Shown here piece after piece: positions 55,867-63,173 of a stretch of 64,000 nucleotides of DNA (the stretch's first letter is position 1; each line of letters starts with the position of its first letter). The DNA is from Sphingomonadales bacterium. Lineage in GTDB: Bacteria > Pseudomonadota > Alphaproteobacteria > Sphingomonadales > Sphingomonadaceae. The position numbers were made by a program, and so were the translations under genes. Under the pieces are notes generated by a model that ran no database searches, had not been told where the DNA came from, and saw nothing but the letters and a program-made list of their open reading frames with translations. The DNA lies in contig JADJAC010000011.1 in NCBI GenBank assembly GCA_016704425.1, positions 124,001 through 188,000 on the forward strand, read 5' to 3'.

Positions 55867-57135
55867 ATGACCCCGCACGACTCTGCCGACACGCCTGTTC
55901 GCCCGCCTTCGGCTGTCAGCACAGGCGTCGGGCTGGCCGGGCTGGCCGGGCTGGCGGTCTGGATGACGATTGCGATCCTTTTCGAACTGGAAGGCCCCTA
56001 TTCGGCGCTGGCGAATGTTGCTGCGTGCGGCATTCCGATGGTCCTCTGGTCGCTCCTTGTCGACCGGGTGCATCTCAACCCCACGACCGGGATCGACTGG
56101 GACAAGCGCCCGCTGGATGGTCGGGAATTGGCGGATGTATCGCGAACCAAGCTGGTCGGACTTTGGGCGACATGGGCCCTGATTGCGGGGACATACTGCA
56201 TTGCCCGCTTCTACTGGCGCGGCGACTATGTGTTCGCGATGCAGCTGTTCGCCGCCGGGGCCATTCCGCTGCTCGTCCTTTCGGTGCCCTATGTCTTCTG
56301 GCTCGACCGGAGGCTGGTGGAGCCGCGGGACGGAGCCTGGCATCTGGGCGCATTTCTGCTGATGAAGTCCGGGGTTTCGCATGAGGAGATCTGGTCTCAC
56401 TTGCGGGCCTGGGCTGTGAAGGCCTTCTTCCTGGCCTTCATGATCTCGATCGTCCCGGGCAGCTATCGCGGCGTTGTCGCGGCAGACTTCAACCGGATCG
56501 AGGTCGATCCCGTAGCCCTTGCGCAATGGCTGATCGCTTTCATGTTCGTGATCGACATTGCCTTCGCCACGGTGGGCTATCTCCTGACAATGCGGCCGCT
56601 CGATGCTCATATTCGATCGGCGACTCCCCTTGCGTCAGGCTGGGCCGCAGCGCTCATCTGCTATCCGCCATTCATCCTGATGAATTCGGGAGGCCCGCTG
56701 GACTATCGGCAGGGTGCGCAGGACTGGCACTATTGGTTTCAGGCCCATCCGACGCTGCTTGCGCTCACAGGGTTTGTCCTTGTTGCGCTGACTGGAATTT
56801 ATGCCTGGGCGACGGTCGCCTTTGGTCTCAGATTTTCGAACCTGACACATCGTGGCATCCTGACCCACGGACCCTACGCGTTCAGCAAGCATCCGGCCTA
56901 TCTGTCCAAAAACCTGTTCTGGTGGATTGCCGGGATGCCCTTTTTGGTCACGACTGACAACATCGTCGATGCCGTTCGCAACACCGCGCTGCTGGCCGCT
57001 GTGAGCGGAGTCTATTATTGGCGCGCCAAGACGGAGGAATGGCACCTTTCTGCCGATCCCGCATATCGCGCCTATGCCGATTGGATGGCGCGGCACGGAC
57101 CGGTCACGCGCTTGATGACGCGAGGTCAATCATAG
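55867..57135 (+). CDS. isoprenylcysteine carboxyl methyltransferase-family membrane protein
   Basis: 422 residues with about ten helices. The C-terminal ICMT/PEMT-like catalytic part has THRGILTHGPYAFSKHPAYL then SKNLFWWIAG, and RAKTEEWHLSADPAYRAYAD, the R-H-P-x-Y/E-E motif pair that binds S-adenosylmethionine at the membrane face. The N-terminal 200 residues add extra helices of unknown use. Bacterial members methylate lipids or small isoprenoid-like compounds. Substrate unknown; no pathway neighbours. Confidence 0.85.
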   Translation: MTPHDSADTPVRPPSAVSTGVGLAGLAGLAVWMTIAILFELEGPYSALANVAACGIPMVLWSLLVDRVHLNPTTGIDWDKRPLDGRELADVSRTKLVGLWATWALIAGTYCIARFYWRGDYVFAMQLFAAGAIPLLVLSVPYVFWLDRRLVEPRDGAWHLGAFLLMKSGVSHEEIWSHLRAWAVKAFFLAFMISIVPGSYRGVVAADFNRIEVDPVALAQWLIAFMFVIDIAFATVGYLLTMRPLDAHIRSATPLASGWAAALICYPPFILMNSGGPLDYRQGAQDWHYWFQAHPTLLALTGFVLVALTGIYAWATVAFGLRFSNLTHRGILTHGPYAFSKHPAYLSKNLFWWIAGMPFLVTTDNIVDAVRNTALLAAVSGVYYWRAKTEEWHLSADPAYRAYADWMARHGPVTRLMTRGQS

Positions 57136-57138
57136 CCG

Positions 57139-57777
57139 TCAGGACGTTTTTTCGAAGGCCACCGTGATATCGAGCTGGACCTGGTCCGAGACAAGCGGAA
57201 TACCCATGTTCACGCCGAAATCGCTGCGATTGATCGTCGCCCTGGCCGAAAAGCCAACGGTTTCCTTTCCGCCCATGAACGCCGGTGTTGTCCCCGCCCC
57301 GGCAAAGCCTGCATCGAGCGTGACGGGCTTCGTCACGCCGTTGAGCGTCAGATTTCCGGCGATCCTCGCCGTCGTGCCGCTGACCGTCACAGAGGTCGAG
57401 ACGAACCGGGCGTCTGCCGGAGCTGGCCCGAAGAAGTCAGGCTTGCCGCCATCCTTGCCAGCGCGAAGCAAATGCGCTGTCAGTGCCGCATTGGCAGTCG
57501 TCACCCTGGAAACCGGCACAGTGATATCCACTTTCGCGGCACCTGGGTTCTTTGGATCCAGAACAAGCGTACCCGTGACGTCGCCGAAAATGCCGAAATA
57601 GTCGTTGAAGCCAAGATGGTTGACGCGCCACCCCACAAGCGTGTGATTGGGATCGGCCTTGTAAGTGCCCGCAGTAACGCGCGCAGCATCGGGCGCACCC
57701 GGGGCCTGCATGGGTCCGCTCTGGGCAAGAAGCGGAACGGCAAGGATCAACGGGAATGCGAAGAGGATCTTTTTCAC
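57139..57777 (-). CDS. YceI-family periplasmic lipid-binding protein
   Basis: 212 residues. Signal peptide MKKILFAFPLILAVPLLAQS, then the YceI lipocalin-like barrel: YKADPNHTLVGWRVNHLGFN, FGIFGDVTGTLVLDP, RFVSTSVTVSGTTARIAGNL and NRSDFGVNMGIPLVSDQVQL. It binds an isoprenoid or fatty-acid-like ligand in the periplasm. Convergent with the ICMT gene (3 bases between stops), whose products may be similar hydrophobic ligands, though that is only suggestive. Confidence 0.93.
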   Translation of the reverse strand: MKKILFAFPLILAVPLLAQSGPMQAPGAPDAARVTAGTYKADPNHTLVGWRVNHLGFNDYFGIFGDVTGTLVLDPKNPGAAKVDITVPVSRVTTANAALTAHLLRAGKDGGKPDFFGPAPADARFVSTSVTVSGTTARIAGNLTLNGVTKPVTLDAGFAGAGTTPAFMGGKETVGFSARATINRSDFGVNMGIPLVSDQVQLDITVAFEKTS

Positions 57778-57802
57778 GGGCGCGGGCTCCTGACAACAAG
57801 AT

Positions 57803-57830
57803 GGGGTGGCGCCAGTGTCGGTGCCACCCC
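57803..57830 (-). terminator. hairpin downstream of ilvC
   Basis: An 11-bp stem, GGGGTGGCGCC (57803-57813) with GGTGCCACCCC (57820-57830), one wobble pair and a 6-base loop, lies 38 bases after the ilvC stop. The following minus-strand sequence is only weakly T-rich (ATCTTGTTGTC), so termination strength is uncertain. Confidence 0.6.
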
Positions 57831-57867
57831 TTCCTGAGTCAACAAACCAAATCTCGTGCGGCGCGCG

Positions 57868-58887
57868 TCAATTCTTCGCCTTGTCCACGAGCTTGTTCTT
57901 GGCGATCCATGGCATCATCGCGCGCAGTTCGCTGCCGACCTTTTCGATCGGGTGGGCGGCAGCGGCCTTGCGGCTGGCCTTGAGTTCCGGCTGGCCGGCC
58001 CGGTTATCGAGCACGAAATTCTTCACGAAGCGTCCCGACTGGATGTCGGCAAGGACGCGCTTCATCTCGGCCTTGGTTTCGGGCGTGATGATGCGCGGGC
58101 CGGTGGTGATGTCGCCATATTCGGCGGTGTTCGAGATCGAATAGCGCATGTTGGCAATGCCGCCTTCATAGAGCAGGTCAACAATCAGCTTCGTTTCATG
58201 CAGGCATTCGAAATAGGCCATCTCGGGCGCGTAGCCGGCTTCGACCAGCGTTTCGAATCCCGCCTGGATGAGGTGCGTAATCCCGCCGCAAAGGACTGCC
58301 TGTTCGCCGAACAAGTCGGTTTCGCACTCTTCCTTGAAGTTGGTTTCGATGATTCCCGAACGACCGCCGCCCACGCCCGACGCATAGGCAAGGCCGACGT
58401 CATGGGCATTGCCGCTGGCATCCTGATGAACGGCGATCAGGCAGGGGACACCACCGCCACGTTGATACTCGCTACGGACGGTGTGGCCCGGACCCTTGGG
58501 TGCGATCATGATCACGTCAAGGTCAGTGCGCGGCTCGATCAGGCCGAAATGGACGTTCAGGCCGTGCGCAAAGGCGAGGCAGGCACCTTGTTTCATGTTT
58601 GCGTGCAGGTCTTCGGCATAGATGGCCGCCTGATGTTCATCCGGCGCCAGCATCATGACGATGTCCGCCCATTTGGCGGCATCAGCATTCGAGAACACCT
58701 TGAACCCGGCGTCTTCAGCCTTTTTCGCCGTCGCCGAGCCCGGACGCAGCGCAATCGCAACATCCTTCACGCCCGAATCGCGCAAATTCTGGGCATGGGC
58801 ATGGCCCTGGCTGCCATAGCCAATGATGGCGATCTTCTTGTTCTCAATCAGCTTCAGATCGGCATCACGATCATAATAGACACGCAT
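57868..58887 (-). CDS. ilvC: ketol-acid reductoisomerase
   Basis: 339 residues, class I. NADPH loop IAIIGYGSQGHAHAQNLRDS, with RPGS after it; catalytic region PKGPGHTVRSEYQRGGGVPC, ETNFKEECETDLFGEQAVLC and the C-terminal YFECLHETKLIVDLLYEGG. It converts acetolactate to dihydroxyisovalerate in branched-chain amino-acid synthesis, directly after the IlvBN reaction. Separated from ilvN by 97 bases containing an inverted-repeat element. Confidence 0.97.
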   Translation of the reverse strand: MRVYYDRDADLKLIENKKIAIIGYGSQGHAHAQNLRDSGVKDVAIALRPGSATAKKAEDAGFKVFSNADAAKWADIVMMLAPDEHQAAIYAEDLHANMKQGACLAFAHGLNVHFGLIEPRTDLDVIMIAPKGPGHTVRSEYQRGGGVPCLIAVHQDASGNAHDVGLAYASGVGGGRSGIIETNFKEECETDLFGEQAVLCGGITHLIQAGFETLVEAGYAPEMAYFECLHETKLIVDLLYEGGIANMRYSISNTAEYGDITTGPRIITPETKAEMKRVLADIQSGRFVKNFVLDNRAGQPELKASRKAAAAHPIEKVGSELRAMMPWIAKNKLVDKAKN

Positions 58888-58908
58888 TCTTTTCTTCCCT
58901 CGTTACGT

Positions 58909-58975
58909 CGCCCCTGCGGAGGCAGGGGCCAGATTGGAGTTTCGCGCCGTAGCGGCCCCTGCCTTCGCAGCGGCG
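58909..58975. repeat. REP-like inverted pair between ilvN and ilvC
   Basis: CCCCTGC-GGAG-GCAGGGG (58911-58928) is itself a hairpin and is repeated in inverse at 58954-58975 (about 20 of 22 bases). Such CCCCTGC/GCAGGGG elements are widespread between sphingomonad genes and may stabilise or attenuate the ilv mRNA. Confidence 0.6.
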
Positions 58976-58984
58976 ACAGTCAAT

Positions 58985-59500
58985 TCAAACCGCTTCTTTC
59001 CCGCGTGCCATCGCGACGACGCCCGTGCGGGCAACTTCGACCAGCCCGATCTCGCGCATCAGTTCGATGAAACGGTCGATCTTGGTCGATGCGCCCGTCA
59101 CTTCGAAAACGAAGCTCGCGATTGTCGTATCGACCACATTGGCTCGGAACACTTCTGCCAGTCGCAGCGCCTCGATCCGATGATCGCCAATACCCGCGAC
59201 CTTGACCAGCGCCAGCTCGCGTTCGACATGATCACCGAGAACCGTGAGGTCGGTAACCTTGTGGACCGGCACCATACGGTCAAGCTGTGCTGCCACCTGT
59301 TCGATCACGGCGGGTGTCCCGCTGGTCACGATTGTAATGCGGCTGATTGAATCGTCTTCGGTGATATCGGCGACCGTCAGGCTTTCGATGTTATAGCCAC
59401 GCGCGGTGAACATGCCGGCGATCCGGGCAAGGACGCCCGGTTCGTTGGACACCGTGACAGAGAGCGTGTGCCGCTCCTTCGGGCCTTCCTTGATATGCAT
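58985..59500 (-). CDS. ilvN: acetolactate synthase small subunit
   Basis: 171 residues from MHIKEGPKERHTLSVTVSNE. The ACT domain (PGVLARIAGMFTARGYNIES then LTVADITEDDSISRITIVTS) binds valine for feedback inhibition. A second regulatory half follows (ELALVKVAGIGDHRIEALRL ... VFEVTGASTKIDRFIELM). The start overlaps the ilvB stop by one base (TGATG), so subunits are made in step. The long upstream open frame belongs to ilvB in another phase. Confidence 0.96.
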   Translation of the reverse strand: MHIKEGPKERHTLSVTVSNEPGVLARIAGMFTARGYNIESLTVADITEDDSISRITIVTSGTPAVIEQVAAQLDRMVPVHKVTDLTVLGDHVERELALVKVAGIGDHRIEALRLAEVFRANVVDTTIASFVFEVTGASTKIDRFIELMREIGLVEVARTGVVAMARGKEAV

Positions 59501-61248
59501 CACACCAGTGCCTTCGCTTCGTCGGACATTTCGCCGGAAACAGTATCGTCGCCCAGGATCATGTCGGTATGTGCCGCTCCCGAAGGGATCATCGGGAAAC
59601 AATTGGCGAGCTTTGCCACCACGCAATCGACGATGACGGGTCCGTCATATGCCAGCATCTCGGCAATGCCCGCTTCGAGTTCCTGCATCCCTTCGATCCG
59701 GATGCCCTTCCAGCCATAGGCTTCGCCCAACTTCACAAAGTCGGGCAGCGCATCCGAATAGCTTTCCGAATAGCGGCTTGAATAGGTCAGTTCCTGCCAC
59801 TGGCGAACCATGCCCATATATTCATTGTTCAGGATGAAGATCTTGACCGGCAACCGGTACTGTGTGGCGGTGCCAAGCTCCTGGATGTTCATCTGGATCG
59901 AGGCTTCGCCGGCAATATCGATGACGAGCGCATTGGGGTTACCCAGCTGCGCACCGATCGCGGCGGGCAAGCCATAGCCCATGGTGCCGAGCCCGCCCGA
60001 CGTCAGCCATTTGTTGGGGCTTTCGAAATCGAAATGCTGCGCGGCCCACATCTGATGCTGGCCGACTTCGGTGGTAATGATCGGCGCTTTTCTGTGCGTC
60101 GCTTCCCAGAGTTTACGGATCGCATCCTGAGGCATGATGGCGTCCCTGGAGGATTTGTAGGCAAGCGATTTCTTCGCGCGCCAGCCCTCGATTTTCTTCC
60201 ACCACCCGGAAAGATCCTGCTTACGGTGCTGACGTCCCTTCCAGATCTTGACCATGTCCTCGATCACGCGACCGACGTCGCCAACGATCCCGACGTCGAC
60301 CGGCACGATCTTGTTGATCGAACTGCGATCGATATCGACATGGATCTTGCGCGCCTTGGGAGCGAAGGCATCAAGCTTGCCCGTGACGCGATCGTCGAAG
60401 CGTGCGCCGAGGCAGACAATCAGGTCCGCCTGGTTCATCGCCCAATTCGCTTCATAGGTGCCGTGCATGCCCAGCATGCCGAGCCATTGGTCGTTCGATG
60501 CCGGAAAGGCGCCAAGGCCCATCAGAGTCGATGTGACGGGAGCTCCCGTGATCCGCGCGAGTTCACGCAGGACTTGCGATGCGCCCGGCCCGGCATTGAT
60601 GATCCCGCCGCCGGTATAGAGGATCGGGCGCTCGGCGGCGGCGAGCATTTCAACCGCCGTTTCGATTGCCTTGATGTCGCCCTTGGTCTGCGGCTTGTAG
60701 CTTGGATGGCTGATCGGTCCCGGCTTGGTATAGCGCGCGGTCGCAACCTGCACGTCCTTCGGGATATCGACAACAACCGGGCCGGGACGGCCGGAAGTTG
60801 CGATATGAAACGCCTCGTGAATCACATGGCCAAGTGTCTCGGGCGATTTCACGAGGTAATTGTGCTTTGTGCAATGCCGCGTGATGCCGATCGTATCTGC
60901 TTCCTGAAAGGCATCCGAACCGATCAGGTGCGTTGCGACCTGGCCAGTGATGACGATCATCGGGATCGAGTCCATCAGTGCATCGGTGATGCCGGTTACT
61001 GCGTTGGTCGCGCCGGGGCCGGATGTGACAAGCACCACGCCCGGCTTTCCCGTGGAACGGGCATAGCCTTCTGCTGCATGAGTCGCGGCCTGTTCGTGGC
61101 GCACAAGAATGTGGCGGATGCGCTTCTGCTTGAACAGCGCGTCATAGATCGGAAGCACAGCCCCGCCGGGATAGCCGAAGATAACTTCCACACCGAGATC
61201 GCTCAGCGCCTCGATGAGGATATCAGCTCCTGACAATTCCTTGGCCAT
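59500..61248 (-). CDS. ilvB: acetolactate synthase large subunit
   Basis: 582 residues. TPP-binding fold: GADILIEALSDLGVEVIFGY, PGGAVLPIYDAL, catalytic Glu in RHEQAATHAAEGYARSTGKP, GPGATNAVTGITDALMDSIP. The second TPP motif ends in LNNEYMGMVRQWQE. The canonical G-D-G that holds Mg reads A-G-E448-A-S here, a conservative Asp-to-Glu change. It makes 2-acetolactate from pyruvate at the head of Val/Leu/Ile synthesis. First gene of ilvB-ilvN-ilvC; the promoter overlaps the end of miaA. Confidence 0.96.
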   Translation of the reverse strand: MAKELSGADILIEALSDLGVEVIFGYPGGAVLPIYDALFKQKRIRHILVRHEQAATHAAEGYARSTGKPGVVLVTSGPGATNAVTGITDALMDSIPMIVITGQVATHLIGSDAFQEADTIGITRHCTKHNYLVKSPETLGHVIHEAFHIATSGRPGPVVVDIPKDVQVATARYTKPGPISHPSYKPQTKGDIKAIETAVEMLAAAERPILYTGGGIINAGPGASQVLRELARITGAPVTSTLMGLGAFPASNDQWLGMLGMHGTYEANWAMNQADLIVCLGARFDDRVTGKLDAFAPKARKIHVDIDRSSINKIVPVDVGIVGDVGRVIEDMVKIWKGRQHRKQDLSGWWKKIEGWRAKKSLAYKSSRDAIMPQDAIRKLWEATHRKAPIITTEVGQHQMWAAQHFDFESPNKWLTSGGLGTMGYGLPAAIGAQLGNPNALVIDIAGEASIQMNIQELGTATQYRLPVKIFILNNEYMGMVRQWQELTYSSRYSESYSDALPDFVKLGEAYGWKGIRIEGMQELEAGIAEMLAYDGPVIVDCVVAKLANCFPMIPSGAAHTDMILGDDTVSGEMSDEAKALV

Positions 61249-61292
61249 TGGACTCGCTTTCTAAAAACCGGCTCATTTCCGGGGTTGCAGCG

Positions 61293-61356
61293 CTGTTGCA
61301 CTGCAACAGAATGAGCGCAAGCGCAGCCCGCTAATGATAACAAACTAATCTGTCAA
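61293..61356 (-). promoter_or_regulatory. ilvB leader: CTGTTGCA palindrome and TTGACA promoter box
   Basis: CTGTTGCA-C-TGCAACAG (61293-61309) is a perfect 8-base dyad 45 bases upstream of the ilvB start. A TTGACA box on the minus strand lies at 61351-61356, just past the miaA stop. A third GTTGCA sits at 61284. No leader peptide with runs of Val/Leu/Ile codons is seen, so repression by a DNA-binding protein is more likely than attenuation. Confidence 0.5.
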
Positions 61357-62289
61357 CGCCATATGTTGTAATTTTATTGCTAAATCATCAATATTATCGT
61401 TGTCTAATTGCGCATTGATCCGAAACCAGTCTGCGGGCGGCTGATTGCGGAACCAGGTGAACTGCCGCTTTGCATATTGGCGGGTGGCGATCTTCGCGTT
61501 TGCGATGCTGCGCGCGGAGTCCGCCGGATCGGCGAGCATCGCCGCAATCTCGCGGACGCCGATCGCGCGCATCACTGGCAGGTCGGGGTTCAACCCCCTG
61601 TTCAAGAGCGCGGCCACCTCGTCCTTGCCGCCTGATGCAAGCATCGCCTCGAAGCGCGCGTCGCAACGATTGAACAGCCATTCGCGCGGGGGCAGCAGCA
61701 CCATCGGCGTGAGGCGCACCTGATCTCCGATCCCGCCGATCCGCTTGCCGTGCCATGCGGATAGCGGACGTCCGGTCGATCGAACGACTTCGAGGGCGCG
61801 AGCGACACGGGTGGTGTCATTGGGTGAAAGCCGTTCTGCTGCACCCCGGTCTTCCTTCAGCAGGGCTGCATAGCCATCTTCTACGGCCAGCGCGCGAACC
61901 GCCTTGCGAACGTCTGGGTCGATCTCCGGAACAGGGGCAATGCCGTCCAGCAAAGTGCGGATATACAGGCCAGTGCCACCGACAACCACCGGAACCCGCC
62001 AGCTCGCATGCGCCTTCGCAATCGCTGCGCGCGCGTCGGCGGCCCAGACTGCAGCCGAATAGCTCTGCGCGCCATCGACATGGCCGAAAAGGCGGTGCGG
62101 CGCGCAGCGCAGATCCTCAGGAGTGGGGCGCGCGGAAACGATATTGAGGTCCCGATAGACCTGGCTTGCATCGGCATTCACAATTGTGACCGGCAGTGAT
62201 CTTGACAGCGCGAGCGCGAGCGCCGACTTGCCGCTCGCCGTCGGGCCGACAATCAGGACCAGCGGCGGTTTTTCGGGATTGGAGTTCAT
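61345..62289 (-). CDS. miaA: tRNA dimethylallyltransferase
   Basis: 314 residues. P-loop LIVGPTASGKSALALALSRS, then VNADASQVYRDLNIVSARPT (DMAPP/tRNA site), VVGGTGLYIRTLLDGIAPVP and the C-terminal QYAKRQFTWFRNQP. It adds the dimethylallyl group to A37 of tRNAs reading UNN codons. The ATG at 62289 shares two bases with the divergent serB start, and GAGAGG upstream of it lies within serB. The frame remains open far upstream inside serB, but that part is not MiaA. Confidence 0.96.
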   Translation of the reverse strand: MNSNPEKPPLVLIVGPTASGKSALALALSRSLPVTIVNADASQVYRDLNIVSARPTPEDLRCAPHRLFGHVDGAQSYSAAVWAADARAAIAKAHASWRVPVVVGGTGLYIRTLLDGIAPVPEIDPDVRKAVRALAVEDGYAALLKEDRGAAERLSPNDTTRVARALEVVRSTGRPLSAWHGKRIGGIGDQVRLTPMVLLPPREWLFNRCDARFEAMLASGGKDEVAALLNRGLNPDLPVMRAIGVREIAAMLADPADSARSIANAKIATRQYAKRQFTWFRNQPPADWFRINAQLDNDNIDDLAIKLQHMALTD

Positions 62290-63166
62290 GTTCACAGCCT
62301 CTCTTATCGCGGCAGACGCGCTGAATGAAGCTTCTGTTTCTGCACTTGCCGAAGAGCTTGGTGCGGCGCAGGCGGAACTGCTCGATCGGCGATGGCTGGA
62401 ACCCGGCACGGCGTGCGACCTGCACTTTGCAGGTGACCCTTCTGCCGTGCGGACGGCATTGGAAGGGGCAATTCCCGGAATCGATGTGATCGTCCAGAAG
62501 ACGTCTGAACGCCGCCGTCGCCTGATCGTTGCCGATATGGATTCGACGATGATCACGATCGAATGCATCGATGAACTTGCCGACTATGCCGGCATCAAGC
62601 CGCAAATCGCCGCAGTGACCGAACGCGCGATGCGGGGCGAGCTCGATTTTGAAGACGCGCTCAAGAGTCGCGTAGCGCTTTTGAAGGGCTTGCCCGAAGC
62701 GGTGATCGAGCAGTGCCTTGCGGAGCGCGTGAAGATCATGCCAGGCGCAAGAGCCTTGGTGCGGACAATGCGGGCCCATGGCGGGCTTGCCGTGCTTGTC
62801 TCCGGCGGCTTCACGCGGTTTGCAGAGCCGGTGGGTGTCCAGATCGGATTTGATCGGGTCGTGGCGAACCGGCTTGGCATCAGCGATGGCCATCTGGACG
62901 GGACTGTCGAGGGGCCGATTGTCGGTGCCGCAACAAAAAGGGAAACGCTGCTTTCAGCGCTGGCTGAAAGAGGCTGGAGCCAGGGCGACGCGCTTGCTGT
63001 CGGGGACGGCGCCAATGACATCCCGATGATCGAGGCGGCGGGCCTTGGTGTGGCCTATCACGCCAAACCCAGGACGCGCGCTGCGGCGTCGGCGGGAATC
63101 ACCAACGGCGATCTGACCACGATCCTTTATGCGATGGGATATCCCCGCGCTGAATGGGTTGCTTGA
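62288..63166 (+). CDS. serB: phosphoserine phosphatase
   Basis: 292 residues. N-terminal ACT-like part (about 1-75), then the HAD phosphatase: nucleophile DMDSTMI, ECIDELADYAGIKPQIAAVT, SGGFTRFAEPVG, TKRETLLSALAERGW and GDGANDIPMIEAAGLGVAYH. It catalyses the last step of serine synthesis. The GGAG ribosome site lies inside miaA. Convergent with the SPOR gene, 7 bases apart. Confidence 0.96.
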   Translation: MFTASLIAADALNEASVSALAEELGAAQAELLDRRWLEPGTACDLHFAGDPSAVRTALEGAIPGIDVIVQKTSERRRRLIVADMDSTMITIECIDELADYAGIKPQIAAVTERAMRGELDFEDALKSRVALLKGLPEAVIEQCLAERVKIMPGARALVRTMRAHGGLAVLVSGGFTRFAEPVGVQIGFDRVVANRLGISDGHLDGTVEGPIVGAATKRETLLSALAERGWSQGDALAVGDGANDIPMIEAAGLGVAYHAKPRTRAAASAGITNGDLTTILYAMGYPRAEWVA

Positions 63167-63173
63167 ACGCCGT

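Noticed and set aside
55015..56610. A 531-codon minus-strand open frame across ribB, tRNA-Gly and the methyltransferase gene
   Set aside because: It runs through a tRNA gene and two recognisable genes on the other strand; its composition is that of antisense translation.
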